Of a stretch of 64,000 bases of DNA, positions 54,326-62,782 are shown in pieces (the first letter of the stretch is position 1; each line of letters starts with the position of its first letter). The stretch spans positions 555,955 to 619,954 of the forward strand of contig NZ_KZ857175.1 in NCBI RefSeq assembly GCF_003350925.1, read 5' to 3'. The position numbers and the translations under genes are program-made. The notes below the pieces were generated by a model, which saw nothing but the letters and a program-made list of their open reading frames with translations, was not told the origin of the DNA and ran no database searches. Source of the DNA: Dyella tabacisoli. GTDB lineage: Bacteria > Pseudomonadota > Gammaproteobacteria > Xanthomonadales > Rhodanobacteraceae.

Positions 54326-56221
54326 ATGGCCGATCAGTGGCCTAACCGACGATTGCCGACCATCCCTGACCTGCTTCCGGATGAGTTGCTGTACTCGTGG
54401 ATCGGCCGCTTGGTCACAGCCAATGCGCTACATGCACGGAAGGACACCATCGAGTGGTTGTTCGGGGATCGGTATGCCATTCCTTGCATTGATCTGCAAG
54501 GGCACCTTACCCACCTCTGCCAGGTATTGGGGACGGATGCACCATTACGGTCCCCGAACGCTTTTATCGAGACTTCCACGCTCTACCCATACCACCGCCC
54601 CTTCCTGAGCCCGTCACGCGACGAGGCGGTGGTGCGTATCCTCAAGGAGGGCGGTGCGAAAGGTTTGAAGACAATCATGGGGCGAGTAGCCAATCGCTTT
54701 GGCGCAACCCCGCCGCTGCAGATTTGTGCCCGATGCGCCGTAGAAGATATGGCGAGTCTTGGGGAGACCTATTGGCGTCGAACGCATCATTTGCCGGGGG
54801 TGTCCTGCTGCGCGAAGCACGGTATCGCGCTCACGATTCAAGCACGGCAGGCGCTGGTGACGGATCGTCAGAAGTTCATCCTTCCTGTCGGCGGGGTGGC
54901 ACCGGTGCAACGAGACGTGGGGCAGCTCGAGCGACGATTCGCCCGGCTAGCGAATGAGGTGCTGCTGGCTAAGTTGCCGCCAGTGGACCCTTGGCAGCGT
55001 CGATCTGCCTATTTTCATGCATTGGAGGCCCGAGGATGGTGTCGCGCCCGGGGAGGTCGTATCGACTTTCCCGCACTCTCCCGCGAGCTAAAGCAGCACT
55101 ATGAAGACTTTCAGTGGACCGTCCACCGGGAGCGGCTACTTGCTGGCGATTCGTCAACGATGGCCTGGCTCAGGACACTTCTCAGCCGACCGCGTGTGTC
55201 AGTCCATCCCATCTGTCACTTGTTGCTCATCGGATACCTTTTCAATTCGATAGCGGCGTTTGCTTTGGCGATCCGTGATGATAGTGACGAGTTCAGTGAT
55301 CGCTCGGTCGTGGCCATTTATCCCAACGCCGATGACGCCAAGAAAGGGTTTGGGTCAGATCCCGGCCTAGCGATTCGTGATGTCTCACTATCGTGTCGCG
55401 CGCTAGCGACGATGCTCCATCGGTCGGTCACAACGATCGTGACATGGCGTCGTGCAGCCGGTGTGCCTATCGCCGAACGACGAAAGTGGCTCACTCCGGA
55501 AAAAGTACGGGCCGTTGTGCGCGCCTTGGTGGCTGGAAAGCGGCACAAGAGCATCGCTCAATCGCACCATGTGTCGATAAGTACGGTCAGTCGGATTCAC
55601 AAAGCATATTTCAACCAAGCCAAGCATGAACCGATGTTGTTGGAGAAAGAACGAGTTCGCCGAAGGAGGCACTGGATGAATGTGACTTCCAGGATGTCGA
55701 AGGGAGGCGTCAACGCCGTGCGTAATCGAGCAGGGGCGACATACGCGTGGCTCTATCGCCATGATCGCGAGTGGCTTCGATCACAGACTCAGGTGCTCCG
55801 CTGTGTGCCCAAGCGAAGACCGCGGGTCGATTGGGCGACGAGGGAGGCGGGGTTGCTTGTCCGTCTCGAGATCGAGTTCAAACATCTGGCAACCGCATCT
55901 TCGCGGCGCCGAATCACGACAACGAGGCTTGTGGCGGGCCTGGGTGGGGACAACGTGCGCGTCCACTTGAGGCAAATGCCCAGGCTGAAGGCGCGGCTAG
56001 CCGAGATGTCCGAATCGGTGGAAGCATTTCAACAGTACCGTATAGACAACGCGGTGGATCGGTTAACGTACCAGGGGAAATCCTGCGATCTATGGCGGGT
56101 GCAACGCGCTGCTGGTATCAAGGTCTGGACGGCCATGTTACGACGCTACGCGCAGGAGGTCATCGAACATCGGCCACCGAGCCAAGCCCGGATGAATCAC
56201 AGGCGTTGTAGATATCATTGA
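54326..56221 (+). CDS. TniQ/TnsD-like target-selection protein 1
   Basis: A 631-residue TniQ-domain protein. The N-terminal TniQ region (IPDLLPDELLYSWIGRLVTANALHARKDTIEWLFG) is followed by a zinc-binding C134-x2-C137 ... C162-x2-H165 set (CARC...CAKH), typical of TnsD/TniQ. The C-terminal ~450 residues include helix-turn-helix-like stretches (HKSIAQSHHVSISTVSRIHKAYF), consistent with sequence-specific DNA binding. TnsD of Tn7 (508 aa) binds the glmS 3' end and recruits TnsC; one of the two TniQs here should do so. It is followed 43 bp later by the second copy. Sequence similarity between the two is low outside the zinc region. Confidence 0.88.
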   Translation: MADQWPNRRLPTIPDLLPDELLYSWIGRLVTANALHARKDTIEWLFGDRYAIPCIDLQGHLTHLCQVLGTDAPLRSPNAFIETSTLYPYHRPFLSPSRDEAVVRILKEGGAKGLKTIMGRVANRFGATPPLQICARCAVEDMASLGETYWRRTHHLPGVSCCAKHGIALTIQARQALVTDRQKFILPVGGVAPVQRDVGQLERRFARLANEVLLAKLPPVDPWQRRSAYFHALEARGWCRARGGRIDFPALSRELKQHYEDFQWTVHRERLLAGDSSTMAWLRTLLSRPRVSVHPICHLLLIGYLFNSIAAFALAIRDDSDEFSDRSVVAIYPNADDAKKGFGSDPGLAIRDVSLSCRALATMLHRSVTTIVTWRRAAGVPIAERRKWLTPEKVRAVVRALVAGKRHKSIAQSHHVSISTVSRIHKAYFNQAKHEPMLLEKERVRRRRHWMNVTSRMSKGGVNAVRNRAGATYAWLYRHDREWLRSQTQVLRCVPKRRPRVDWATREAGLLVRLEIEFKHLATASSRRRITTTRLVAGLGGDNVRVHLRQMPRLKARLAEMSESVEAFQQYRIDNAVDRLTYQGKSCDLWRVQRAAGIKVWTAMLRRYAQEVIEHRPPSQARMNHRRCRYH

Positions 56222-56264
56222 CGAGTCGCGCTTCGTCACGGCGGAAGGCTAGGAGTGGAGTGAC

Positions 56265-58004
56265 ATGGAGCTTTGTCTACCGTTTGTGCCATGCCCTTAT
56301 CCTGGGGAAATACTGGGATCGTGGTTAGCCCGCGTGTCCTTGCAAAATTGCCGGGGAGCGTGGCGTGTCCTGTTGGAGTCGGCGGGGCTGGGGCGGCGCA
56401 TCGAAAAACCTACCTTCGACATGGTGACCTATTCGGATGCAATCCAGTCGTTGCTCGGCGCGCTGGGATTCAGCTACGAACGGGCCATGTTGGAATTGAC
56501 GACGCTTCCGTACTGGCTAGCCTTCGAAGCGGATTCATCCGAAGGAAGGACCTTGCTAGGCATGACCACTACGCCAGCGCTTGTACGCTTGGGTCGCGTG
56601 GTGCCCTGTGCCCTGGAACCGTTGGGTATGCGGCGACCAGGTAGGCATGCCCGTCGGATGCGATATTGTCCGAGGTGTGTCGGGGAAGATTACCAGCGAT
56701 ACGGTGAACCCTATTGGCATCGTGAACATCAGCTTCCCCATGTATTCGTGTGTCATAAGCATCGTGATGCGCTGCGGATTGCCTGTTGGCAGTGTGGACG
56801 CGTGCCAGCTATCAGCGCCAAGCGCTTGGTTGATTTGCCGAGGTTACAATGTGCCTGCGGGCAACCTCTATGGAGGGCACCGAGATCCAAGTCGCTTGCA
56901 CCCGCGTTTCTGGACTTGGCTACATTGAGTGCTGATGCACTTTCCTCGGGGTGTCCCCACTGGCATGGGGGACAAGTCAGGGCTTATATCGAATCTCGAC
57001 TTGATGCCACGGTGAAGGGGAGTAGGCTTGGTGCGTACCGCCGTGTTCTCGAAAGCGCGTTCGGTAAGTTGCATCGCGAGGGCGACAGCTTCCAGTGGCG
57101 TGATGCGAATGCGGTTGATGAGAGTTGCAGCCAATTGAGGCTAAGCCGCTATATCAGTAAGGCAGGGCCTGCTGAGTATTGTGCGCTGCTGGTGGCGATG
57201 GGACTTGATTGGTCCGCTGTGGTGGAAGGTTTTAAAGCAGCGATACCTTGGGTTCCGAAGCAAGAAAAGTGCGGTCAGTTAGGCCGTAATGTGGGTATTG
57301 AACGTGCTCGCTCGGCCCTGCTTGATTGGGTAAGGCGGTATCCGAAGATGTCCCCAGCGGCCCACCGGTCATGCTACTGGTATCTCCGCCTTGTCGATGC
57401 ATGTTGGTTCGACCAACACTTTCCTGATCATGCCGAGTCAGCCATCCCTTCGGTAGAGGCTGATCGCGCGCATATCGACGCATTGGTCGACAAAGAGGCG
57501 TTGCCCCTCGCCATTCGCAGCAGGAAAGTGCGCGCAAGTGCGGCCGCTATCAGGGCTTACCACCGGGATCGAATCTGGCTCCAGGGCGCGCTCGACAAGT
57601 TGTCGGGTCTTGCTGATCGCGATGTGGCCGCGCGGCGGCACAAAGTGCTCCAATCCAGGGTCCTGGCGTTGCAGCACGCCTTGGCGGAGGTGCTTCGCGA
57701 GGAAGATCGCCCCGCCAGGATATTTACGCAGACGCTGGGGATTCGTGCTGGGCTCTCCTTATCACAGGCCGAAAATACCATTCGCTCCCACCCGCCGCTC
57801 CGGGAGGCCATCGACGCGGCCAATCGCGATAAGGAGCGGCGGCAGTTGGCGTGGGCAGCACGACAGCTGATGGCAGAGGGCAAGCCGCTGATCAAACGGC
57901 GAATCTTGGCCCGGGCGGGTTTGCCGCGGATTGGGCGCTTTAATGTCCTAGCGGAGCAACTGGTGGTAGAGCTCAAGCATGAGCTGCTCGGCGATGTCGA
58001 CTGA
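56265..58004 (+). CDS. TniQ/TnsD-like target-selection protein 2
   Basis: A 579-residue TniQ-domain protein. N-terminal PCPYPGEILGSWLARVSLQNCRGAWRVLLE, then zinc motif C135-x2-C138 ... C163-x2-H166 and a second Cys pair set (ACWQCG; CACG). The remaining ~370 residues are basic and helical, as expected for a TnsD-type DNA-binding region (RSRKVRASAAAIRAYHRDR and after). It ends 45 bp before the convergent tnsC stop. Two long TniQs suggest two target pathways, or a heteromeric selector. Which one reads attTn7 cannot be told from sequence. Confidence 0.88.
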   Translation: MELCLPFVPCPYPGEILGSWLARVSLQNCRGAWRVLLESAGLGRRIEKPTFDMVTYSDAIQSLLGALGFSYERAMLELTTLPYWLAFEADSSEGRTLLGMTTTPALVRLGRVVPCALEPLGMRRPGRHARRMRYCPRCVGEDYQRYGEPYWHREHQLPHVFVCHKHRDALRIACWQCGRVPAISAKRLVDLPRLQCACGQPLWRAPRSKSLAPAFLDLATLSADALSSGCPHWHGGQVRAYIESRLDATVKGSRLGAYRRVLESAFGKLHREGDSFQWRDANAVDESCSQLRLSRYISKAGPAEYCALLVAMGLDWSAVVEGFKAAIPWVPKQEKCGQLGRNVGIERARSALLDWVRRYPKMSPAAHRSCYWYLRLVDACWFDQHFPDHAESAIPSVEADRAHIDALVDKEALPLAIRSRKVRASAAAIRAYHRDRIWLQGALDKLSGLADRDVAARRHKVLQSRVLALQHALAEVLREEDRPARIFTQTLGIRAGLSLSQAENTIRSHPPLREAIDAANRDKERRQLAWAARQLMAEGKPLIKRRILARAGLPRIGRFNVLAEQLVVELKHELLGDVD

Positions 58005-58049
58005 CATGGGAGCGCGGTGCTCCCCTCTCTCGACGGTACGCCATTGCGC

Positions 58050-59453
58050 TTAGATCGACAGAGGGTCCTCCATCGGGGGTTCAAAGGCTTGGCTTGGGGC
58101 AGTAAGCGATGGCTTTCGCGATGCTTTTGCGCGAGCGTGTAGCTTAGTTACCGGAATGTCATCCGAGTTGTCGAATTCCTCATAAGAAGAGGCATCCGGC
58201 AAGTGGTCGTGGGCGCCAAGCAGTGTTCGCAGTGCGCGATACCGGGGACTGAAAATCAGGTCATCGAACAGGCGGAGCTTATCGGGATTTCCGCTGCGAA
58301 GTGCCTGAATGGCCGGCTGAAGGAAGGCCATGTCGGTCGCCATCGTGCGCTCGAAGGCCGCGACATCAATCATTTCGCGACCGCCGATCTCATTGCGCTG
58401 CGAAAGCATGAAGGCCAGCACCGCAAATGCTGTATTGCCGGCTGACGCTTTGTGCCAAGCGTCTCGTACCGCCTTGTCAAGCCGTCCCTTCTTTTTGACG
58501 TAGGTGTAGTCCCAATACACATCGCAGAAGTTCTCCCACTGGGGATCGTCCTTGGCCATCGGGCGAAGCACAGTTTCTCCATAGGAAGCCAATTTTCGCG
58601 CGTTGCGCACGCTACCTTCCAGGACCGACTGGACGGCCGGCGTGGCCAGGAGGAGCAAGCTGATCCCGAGTCGCTCAATGATTTCACTGAACAGGTTGAG
58701 CATAAGCTCCGCGTAGCCACTGCGGGCTCCGCGCAAGTTCTGCACCTCGTCCACCACGAGAAAGCCGAGGGAGCACGCTGTGGCCACCTGATTCATGAGT
58801 TGCACCATTGGCGCAATTTGGCGCAGGGATCTCGCCTGTCGGATGTAGTTGGTTCCAAGGAGTCGATCAATTTCCTCGAAGAACTGGATGCACAGACTCC
58901 TGAGCGTGGCATCGTGAGGGACGCGCAGCACAAGGTAGAGGATCTGATGGCACGTCAAGTGGTGACCTTGATAGCCTTCGTGACGGATGACTTGGGGATA
59001 ACGCAGCAAAAACGACAGCGCGAATGTTGTTTTTCCCATTCCGCTGACGGCCATCATGAAGTGCCCTTTGGCGGAGGACCGCCAGTCCTTCGGGAACGGC
59101 AGGCCGTCCTCGCCCTGTGTGGCAATCGCATGACGTCGCTGACGGTCGAGAATCGTAAGTGGATTACGGGCGACATAGGACTCACGCATGATGGTGGCGA
59201 GTGCCAGCCCGGCCTTTTGATACTCAGGGAACGGTATGACGATATCCCCGACCGTTGATAGCTCCATCATGCGAACAACCTCGCCTGCCCGGCGAACGGG
59301 AGCCGTTGGCGAGGGAGGGTAGTGTGCAAGGTTCGTCAAGAAGTCCTGCTTGGTCTTCTCGAGTGGCGGCATAGCTTCGATGAAGGGATTACCCTCGAAT
59401 CGATGCACACCGGTGGGAATGTAGCGTGCGGGAATAATGCTGGTGGAGTTCAA
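58050..59453 (-). CDS. tnsC: TnsC/TniB-like transposition AAA+ ATPase
   Basis: A 467-residue AAA+ regulator linking target selection (TniQ) to the TnsAB transposase. Walker A is AVSGMGKTTFALSFL (GMGKTT at 138-143) and Walker B FLVVDEVQNLRG (232-238). ISLLLLATPAVQSVLEGSVRNARKL is the sensor-1 region. Length lies between TniB (~300) and Tn7 TnsC (555), as in many Tn7-like elements. Its ATG overlaps the tnsB stop by 4 bp (ATGA), so TnsC is translationally coupled to the transposase. Confidence 0.93.
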   Translation of the reverse strand: MNSTSIIPARYIPTGVHRFEGNPFIEAMPPLEKTKQDFLTNLAHYPPSPTAPVRRAGEVVRMMELSTVGDIVIPFPEYQKAGLALATIMRESYVARNPLTILDRQRRHAIATQGEDGLPFPKDWRSSAKGHFMMAVSGMGKTTFALSFLLRYPQVIRHEGYQGHHLTCHQILYLVLRVPHDATLRSLCIQFFEEIDRLLGTNYIRQARSLRQIAPMVQLMNQVATACSLGFLVVDEVQNLRGARSGYAELMLNLFSEIIERLGISLLLLATPAVQSVLEGSVRNARKLASYGETVLRPMAKDDPQWENFCDVYWDYTYVKKKGRLDKAVRDAWHKASAGNTAFAVLAFMLSQRNEIGGREMIDVAAFERTMATDMAFLQPAIQALRSGNPDKLRLFDDLIFSPRYRALRTLLGAHDHLPDASSYEEFDNSDDIPVTKLHARAKASRKPSLTAPSQAFEPPMEDPLSI

Positions 59454-61642
59454 CGGGACGTCCTCTGTTTCCTAATCAGGTCCAGGCTGCGGCGCCGCTC
59501 CTCCTCTTCGATCTTCTTCCAGTCGGGATTGCTACCTGGTTTTCTAGCGGGCGCCGATGGATTCGGCGACGTTTTTCCAACCAAGGCACGCTTGAGGTTG
59601 CGTGTTTCTTCCTGACGCGCCTTTTGCTGGACGGCTCTGGCGACCTTGGTTGCGGCAGGCTGCTTGGGTCCGGCAGGACGAGATGTCGGTGCCTTGGATG
59701 CGAGGCGTTCAATACGGCTGTCGTTATCGGCACGAGCCCAAAGCAAGTTGGCATGGGAGGTAAAGGCCTCCTCTTCGTCCAAAGTAAAACCTGCCAAATC
59801 GTTGGCGGCACCCGCGGTCATGTGAAACTCCGCCCACTCGCGCCTTGCCGTCGGAATGAAGATCACCTCGGGGTCCATCTTGTCCAGTCGAATATCGACA
59901 GGCCGGGAGCGCACCGACGATCTTGCGGCCATCTCTGTGGCGATTTCGTTAGCGGGACGATAAGAGCGTGACTTGTAGCGCACAATACCGCTCCCCAGGC
60001 TCGCCTTATCGCTACTCAGGAGGAGCCGTTGGTAGTCCCGGTCGCTAAGAGGCGCGGTACGCAAACCGGTGATGTGCTCTAGCCCCCAGAGGTAGGCATC
60101 TCGTGGGATCGGGGCGACACCTGCACGCGTCAAAATGCGTCGCCGCTTCAGCGCGCTATGGGGGCGGTTGTTATGGGCGATGGCGTATTCGATGGCTACG
60201 CGGTAGCCATCGGTCAGGGAATGGATGGCCACCGCTTCGGCGAGACGTGCGGCTCGCGCGGTTTGGGGATCCAGGGGACGCTCTGCGTAGGTTCCCTTCA
60301 TGCGGGAGCCGGCCATCCGTCGCTTCAGTTCGCGAATGGTGCGTTCGACGATGGCCTTCCCATCCGGGCAAAAGGGCGGCAGTGGCGTTAGCTCCATGCG
60401 GAGGTCGTGGACCACCGCCTGCTCCATCGAGCCGCTGGTGAATTCCGAGCCGCGATCTGGGCAGAGGACGGCGGGCACGCGCGCCATGGGCCAGCGCTTG
60501 TCATCGACATCGATACCCAGCGTCTGGAATCGCCGCTTCCTGGAAGTGAAAGCGATCAGCAGGGCGTGGCGCACTTCCTCGTAGGAGGCGGGTTGCAAGG
60601 AGAGATAGATCGCCACAACGAAGCGGCTCCATCGGTCCATGATCAGGTAAATGGTGGGTTTACCGACAATGATCGGGTTCGCGTCATTCGTGACCAGATG
60701 CAAACGGCCGCCGGTGGCATCGATTTCGTAGACTTCACCGGGTCCGGCCGCATATAGCGATCCAAGGCGACCAGGACGGTGTTCTTGCGTCCGCAAATTG
60801 GCAGCGAGGTCATTCTCCAGGCGGGCAAACCGGTCGATGTAGTAGCGAAATTGTCGGACACTGACGGGCTCGGGCCGCTGCTTCGCTATGTACTCGGCGT
60901 AGAGGGACGGATGGCGGCGGCGAAATGGTCCGCCCAGGTATTCCTCATGGGCATGGGTGAGGAAGGTCACCCCATGGCGCAAGCGGGACTTGAGAAACGC
61001 CACCATGTCGGCGATATCGTCTTCGCTGACGACGAAGTCGTTTTTGCCAAGATCCTGGGTCAGGATCGACTGCCGCCCTCGGCGCTTGGGTGAATAGTCG
61101 TTGCTTCCAAGGGCACTCCTGATTCGCGATGCCGGAGCGTTGGTCGGAGTGACGCCCGTGGGAAGAGGAAGAAGACCGAGCCTCGTCTGACCGAAATAGT
61201 AATACCGAAGCAGCATCCGGCGGAGGGTGATGAAACTTGTATCCGTGGCCTTGGCCCGTTCCTGGATGAGCGTCGTGAACATGGATCGAGATAGGTTCGA
61301 TTCGCGCTCAAGGCTCTGAGCAAGGGGCTCAACGAGGTTCCAGGCAGCATCCAGATCGAGTGCGCGTTCGGAGTCTTTAGGTGGAGATACCGTGAGCGCA
61401 TCAGGCAACGCTAATCGACCCCAGGTCGCCCCAGGTGTTTGGACGAGCGTCTTAAGCGCTTTACGCGAAAGGCGCACGGGACGGCGCGCGTAACGCGCCT
61501 TCTCCGGCTCGCCGACCCACATGGCATAGACGCATTGGTAAAACAGGTGGGTGATCCGCAGATAACGCGGGTCGGTCTCGCCGAGACGAAGCACCATGCC
61601 CCGCGCCGGGCTTGCCTGCGCCACAGGATCAAAGATCAGCAT
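59450..61642 (-). CDS. tnsB: TnsB-like DDE transposase
   Basis: A 730-residue retroviral-integrase-fold transposase that joins transposon 3' ends to target DNA. Catalytic residues are D308 (VYEIDATGG), D396 (CPDRGSEF) and E433 (GKAIVERTIRELKRR). The D-to-D spacing of 88 equals that recalled for Tn7 TnsB (D273/D361). The ATG at 61642 follows GAAAGG and is preferred to a TTG at 61678; it overlaps tnsA by 14 bp. The N-terminal ~280 residues should bind end repeats; the basic C-terminal tail (SNPDWKKIEEEERRRSL) probably contacts TnsC. Confidence 0.94.
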   Translation of the reverse strand: MLIFDPVAQASPARGMVLRLGETDPRYLRITHLFYQCVYAMWVGEPEKARYARRPVRLSRKALKTLVQTPGATWGRLALPDALTVSPPKDSERALDLDAAWNLVEPLAQSLERESNLSRSMFTTLIQERAKATDTSFITLRRMLLRYYYFGQTRLGLLPLPTGVTPTNAPASRIRSALGSNDYSPKRRGRQSILTQDLGKNDFVVSEDDIADMVAFLKSRLRHGVTFLTHAHEEYLGGPFRRRHPSLYAEYIAKQRPEPVSVRQFRYYIDRFARLENDLAANLRTQEHRPGRLGSLYAAGPGEVYEIDATGGRLHLVTNDANPIIVGKPTIYLIMDRWSRFVVAIYLSLQPASYEEVRHALLIAFTSRKRRFQTLGIDVDDKRWPMARVPAVLCPDRGSEFTSGSMEQAVVHDLRMELTPLPPFCPDGKAIVERTIRELKRRMAGSRMKGTYAERPLDPQTARAARLAEAVAIHSLTDGYRVAIEYAIAHNNRPHSALKRRRILTRAGVAPIPRDAYLWGLEHITGLRTAPLSDRDYQRLLLSSDKASLGSGIVRYKSRSYRPANEIATEMAARSSVRSRPVDIRLDKMDPEVIFIPTARREWAEFHMTAGAANDLAGFTLDEEEAFTSHANLLWARADNDSRIERLASKAPTSRPAGPKQPAATKVARAVQQKARQEETRNLKRALVGKTSPNPSAPARKPGSNPDWKKIEEEERRRSLDLIRKQRTSR

Positions 61643-62453
61643 GGGGCACCTTTCGGCGAAGTACGAGTGGGCGATCAAGGGTTATCTGGTCAGTCAGCGA
61701 GACGGCAACGCGCTCGGTCCATCCGCAATAGCGAAAGAGGTCTTGGGCGCTCCCGACATTCATGCGTAGCCGTACGGCGGTGCGCGAAATCAGATCGACG
61801 AGCGGAACGTTGGTTTCATAACCCTTCGAGAAGGCATGGGCGAATTGAGTCGCCCGACCTGCACTGGGGGTAAATCTGTGCCGATACCAACCACGAAGGA
61901 AGCGAAGATTGGCGAGGAGCACCCGATTGAATTGGCGAGTGTCAACGAGAGTCCAAGGAATACCGCGTGCCTTGCACCATGCATGTTCGATGGCCAAGCG
62001 CTGCCTGATAGCTGGATTGTTGGCGTCGTCGGGAGTCTTGATGCTTGCGGCCCGAAAACGGGGGCCTGCCGTGGTTTGCTCGGCGATCAGCAGATCAACG
62101 GTGAAGGGCTCGGGGTATGGCCCCTTGAAAGGATGCCGGACTCCCCATTGCCGCGAGAGCTGCATGGTTCCATCGATGTCCAGTATCGGCCACTGTTCGA
62201 GGATATCGACGGTTTGGGCGCGGCGCTCGATCAGATAGAAGTAGGTGGCCTCTAACTCAGACAGCAGGTGGTGTGTGCGGTCCACCACGATGCCCTTCAC
62301 GACGGAGCTCGTGCCTCGGGAGGGGACGTCGCGTACCTTCAGCCAGGGGATGTACGACGCACCCTCGCGAACGCCTCGGCCTCGGGCAATGCGTCTTCGA
62401 AGATACGGCGGATATAGACCGGGGTCCGGCTTCCAGTGCATGAAGCCGATCAT
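61629..62453 (-). CDS. tnsA: TnsA-like endonuclease
   Basis: A 274-residue restriction-enzyme-fold nuclease cutting the 5' ends of the transposon, enabling cut-and-paste. E68 (SELEATYF), D120 (FTVDLLI) and K139 (AASIK) match the E63/D114/K132 pattern and spacing recalled for Tn7 TnsA. The second half carries the winged-helix/TnsC-binding-like region. Length equals Tn7 TnsA (273). It is first in the tnsABC operon, its ATG only 42 bp inside the right terminus, so its promoter overlaps the right end. Confidence 0.92.
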   Translation of the reverse strand: MIGFMHWKPDPGLYPPYLRRRIARGRGVREGASYIPWLKVRDVPSRGTSSVVKGIVVDRTHHLLSELEATYFYLIERRAQTVDILEQWPILDIDGTMQLSRQWGVRHPFKGPYPEPFTVDLLIAEQTTAGPRFRAASIKTPDDANNPAIRQRLAIEHAWCKARGIPWTLVDTRQFNRVLLANLRFLRGWYRHRFTPSAGRATQFAHAFSKGYETNVPLVDLISRTAVRLRMNVGSAQDLFRYCGWTERVAVSLTDQITLDRPLVLRRKVPHADL

Positions 62454-62460
62454 AGTCTAT

Positions 62461-62476
62461 TGGATAGAACTATCCA
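62461..62476. promoter_or_regulatory. 16-bp palindrome between tnsA start and right terminal repeat
   Basis: TGGATAGAACTATCCA: 7-bp arms around AA, 8 bp upstream of the tnsA ATG and overlapping the inner part of the right terminal repeat. Its position suits an operator for the tns promoter or a protein site at the end. TnsB autoregulation is known for Tn7; here it is inference. Confidence 0.45.
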
Positions 62477-62495
62477 TAATATTTGTCACTTCAAG
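62468..62495 (-). repeat. Right terminal inverted repeat
   Basis: Reading inward on the minus strand it starts CTTGAAGTGAC and ends TGGATAGTT; it pairs with the left repeat at 22 of 28 positions. Confidence 0.82.
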
Positions 62496-62500
62496 CGGCG
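62496..62500. repeat. Target-site duplication, right copy (CGGCG)
   Basis: Exact copy of 44575-44579 immediately outside the right terminal repeat. Joining the outer flanks here restores a single uninterrupted glmS downstream region. Confidence 0.85.
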
Positions 62501-62715
62501 TGTCGAGCGGATCGGTGTGTTGGGAAGTGGTCAAAGAGATGGATGTCGCGTGCTTCAAGGGAAAAGCCCCAGGCTTCGCGGAGCACCCGGATGCGATTGT
62601 CCGCGCTTAAAGAGCGTCCTGATGACAAGAATTGACGACCATGGAAAGCGCCTGCGTGTGCTTACGCAGTTGCGTCGTATTGGGCGACGACTGATGGTCG
62701 GCAGTTCGACACACC

Positions 62716-62746
62716 GTGTTCGGCATCCGCATGGGATGCCGAACAC
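62716..62746. terminator. 13-bp perfect hairpin downstream of the effector gene
   Basis: Arms GTGTTCGGCATCC / GGATGCCGAACAC with a 5-nt loop, 37 bp past the stop of the minus-strand effector gene. No clear T-run, so it may instead be a REP-like unit. The remaining 62501-62782 stretch holds no gene. Confidence 0.5.
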
Positions 62747-62782
62747 AATGATGAAACAAAAGGCTCTTCGAGGACGCCCGCG

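Larger units (their letters stand above)
44580..62495. mobile_element. Tn7-like transposon at attTn7, carrying a defence-type cargo
   Basis: A 17,916-bp element bounded by 28-bp imperfect terminal inverted repeats (44580-44607 and 62468-62495, 22/28 identical) and a 5-bp CGGCG duplication. It encodes TnsA, TnsB and TnsC on the minus strand at the glmS-distal end, and two TniQ/TnsD-like proteins on the plus strand. Cargo between 44.9 and 54.2 kb is Vsr, a C5 methyltransferase, an AspBHI-like endonuclease, NurA, HerA, AIPR and two unknown small proteins. No TnsE or Cas genes are seen. The open frames and ends look intact, so it may be functional. Confidence 0.93.

Noticed and set aside
44594-62481. 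Transposon boundary at the left TGTTGTGGATA, to match the TGT termini common in Tn7-like elements
   Set aside because: The matching right position reads TAT, and the 5-bp flanks (ACTAA versus TTTGT) do not match, whereas 44580/62495 gives a perfect duplication at the expected distance from glmS.
44580-62495. CRISPR-associated transposon
   Set aside because: No Cas genes, no direct-repeat array and no short tniQ next to a Cascade were seen; both TniQs are long TnsD-like proteins.
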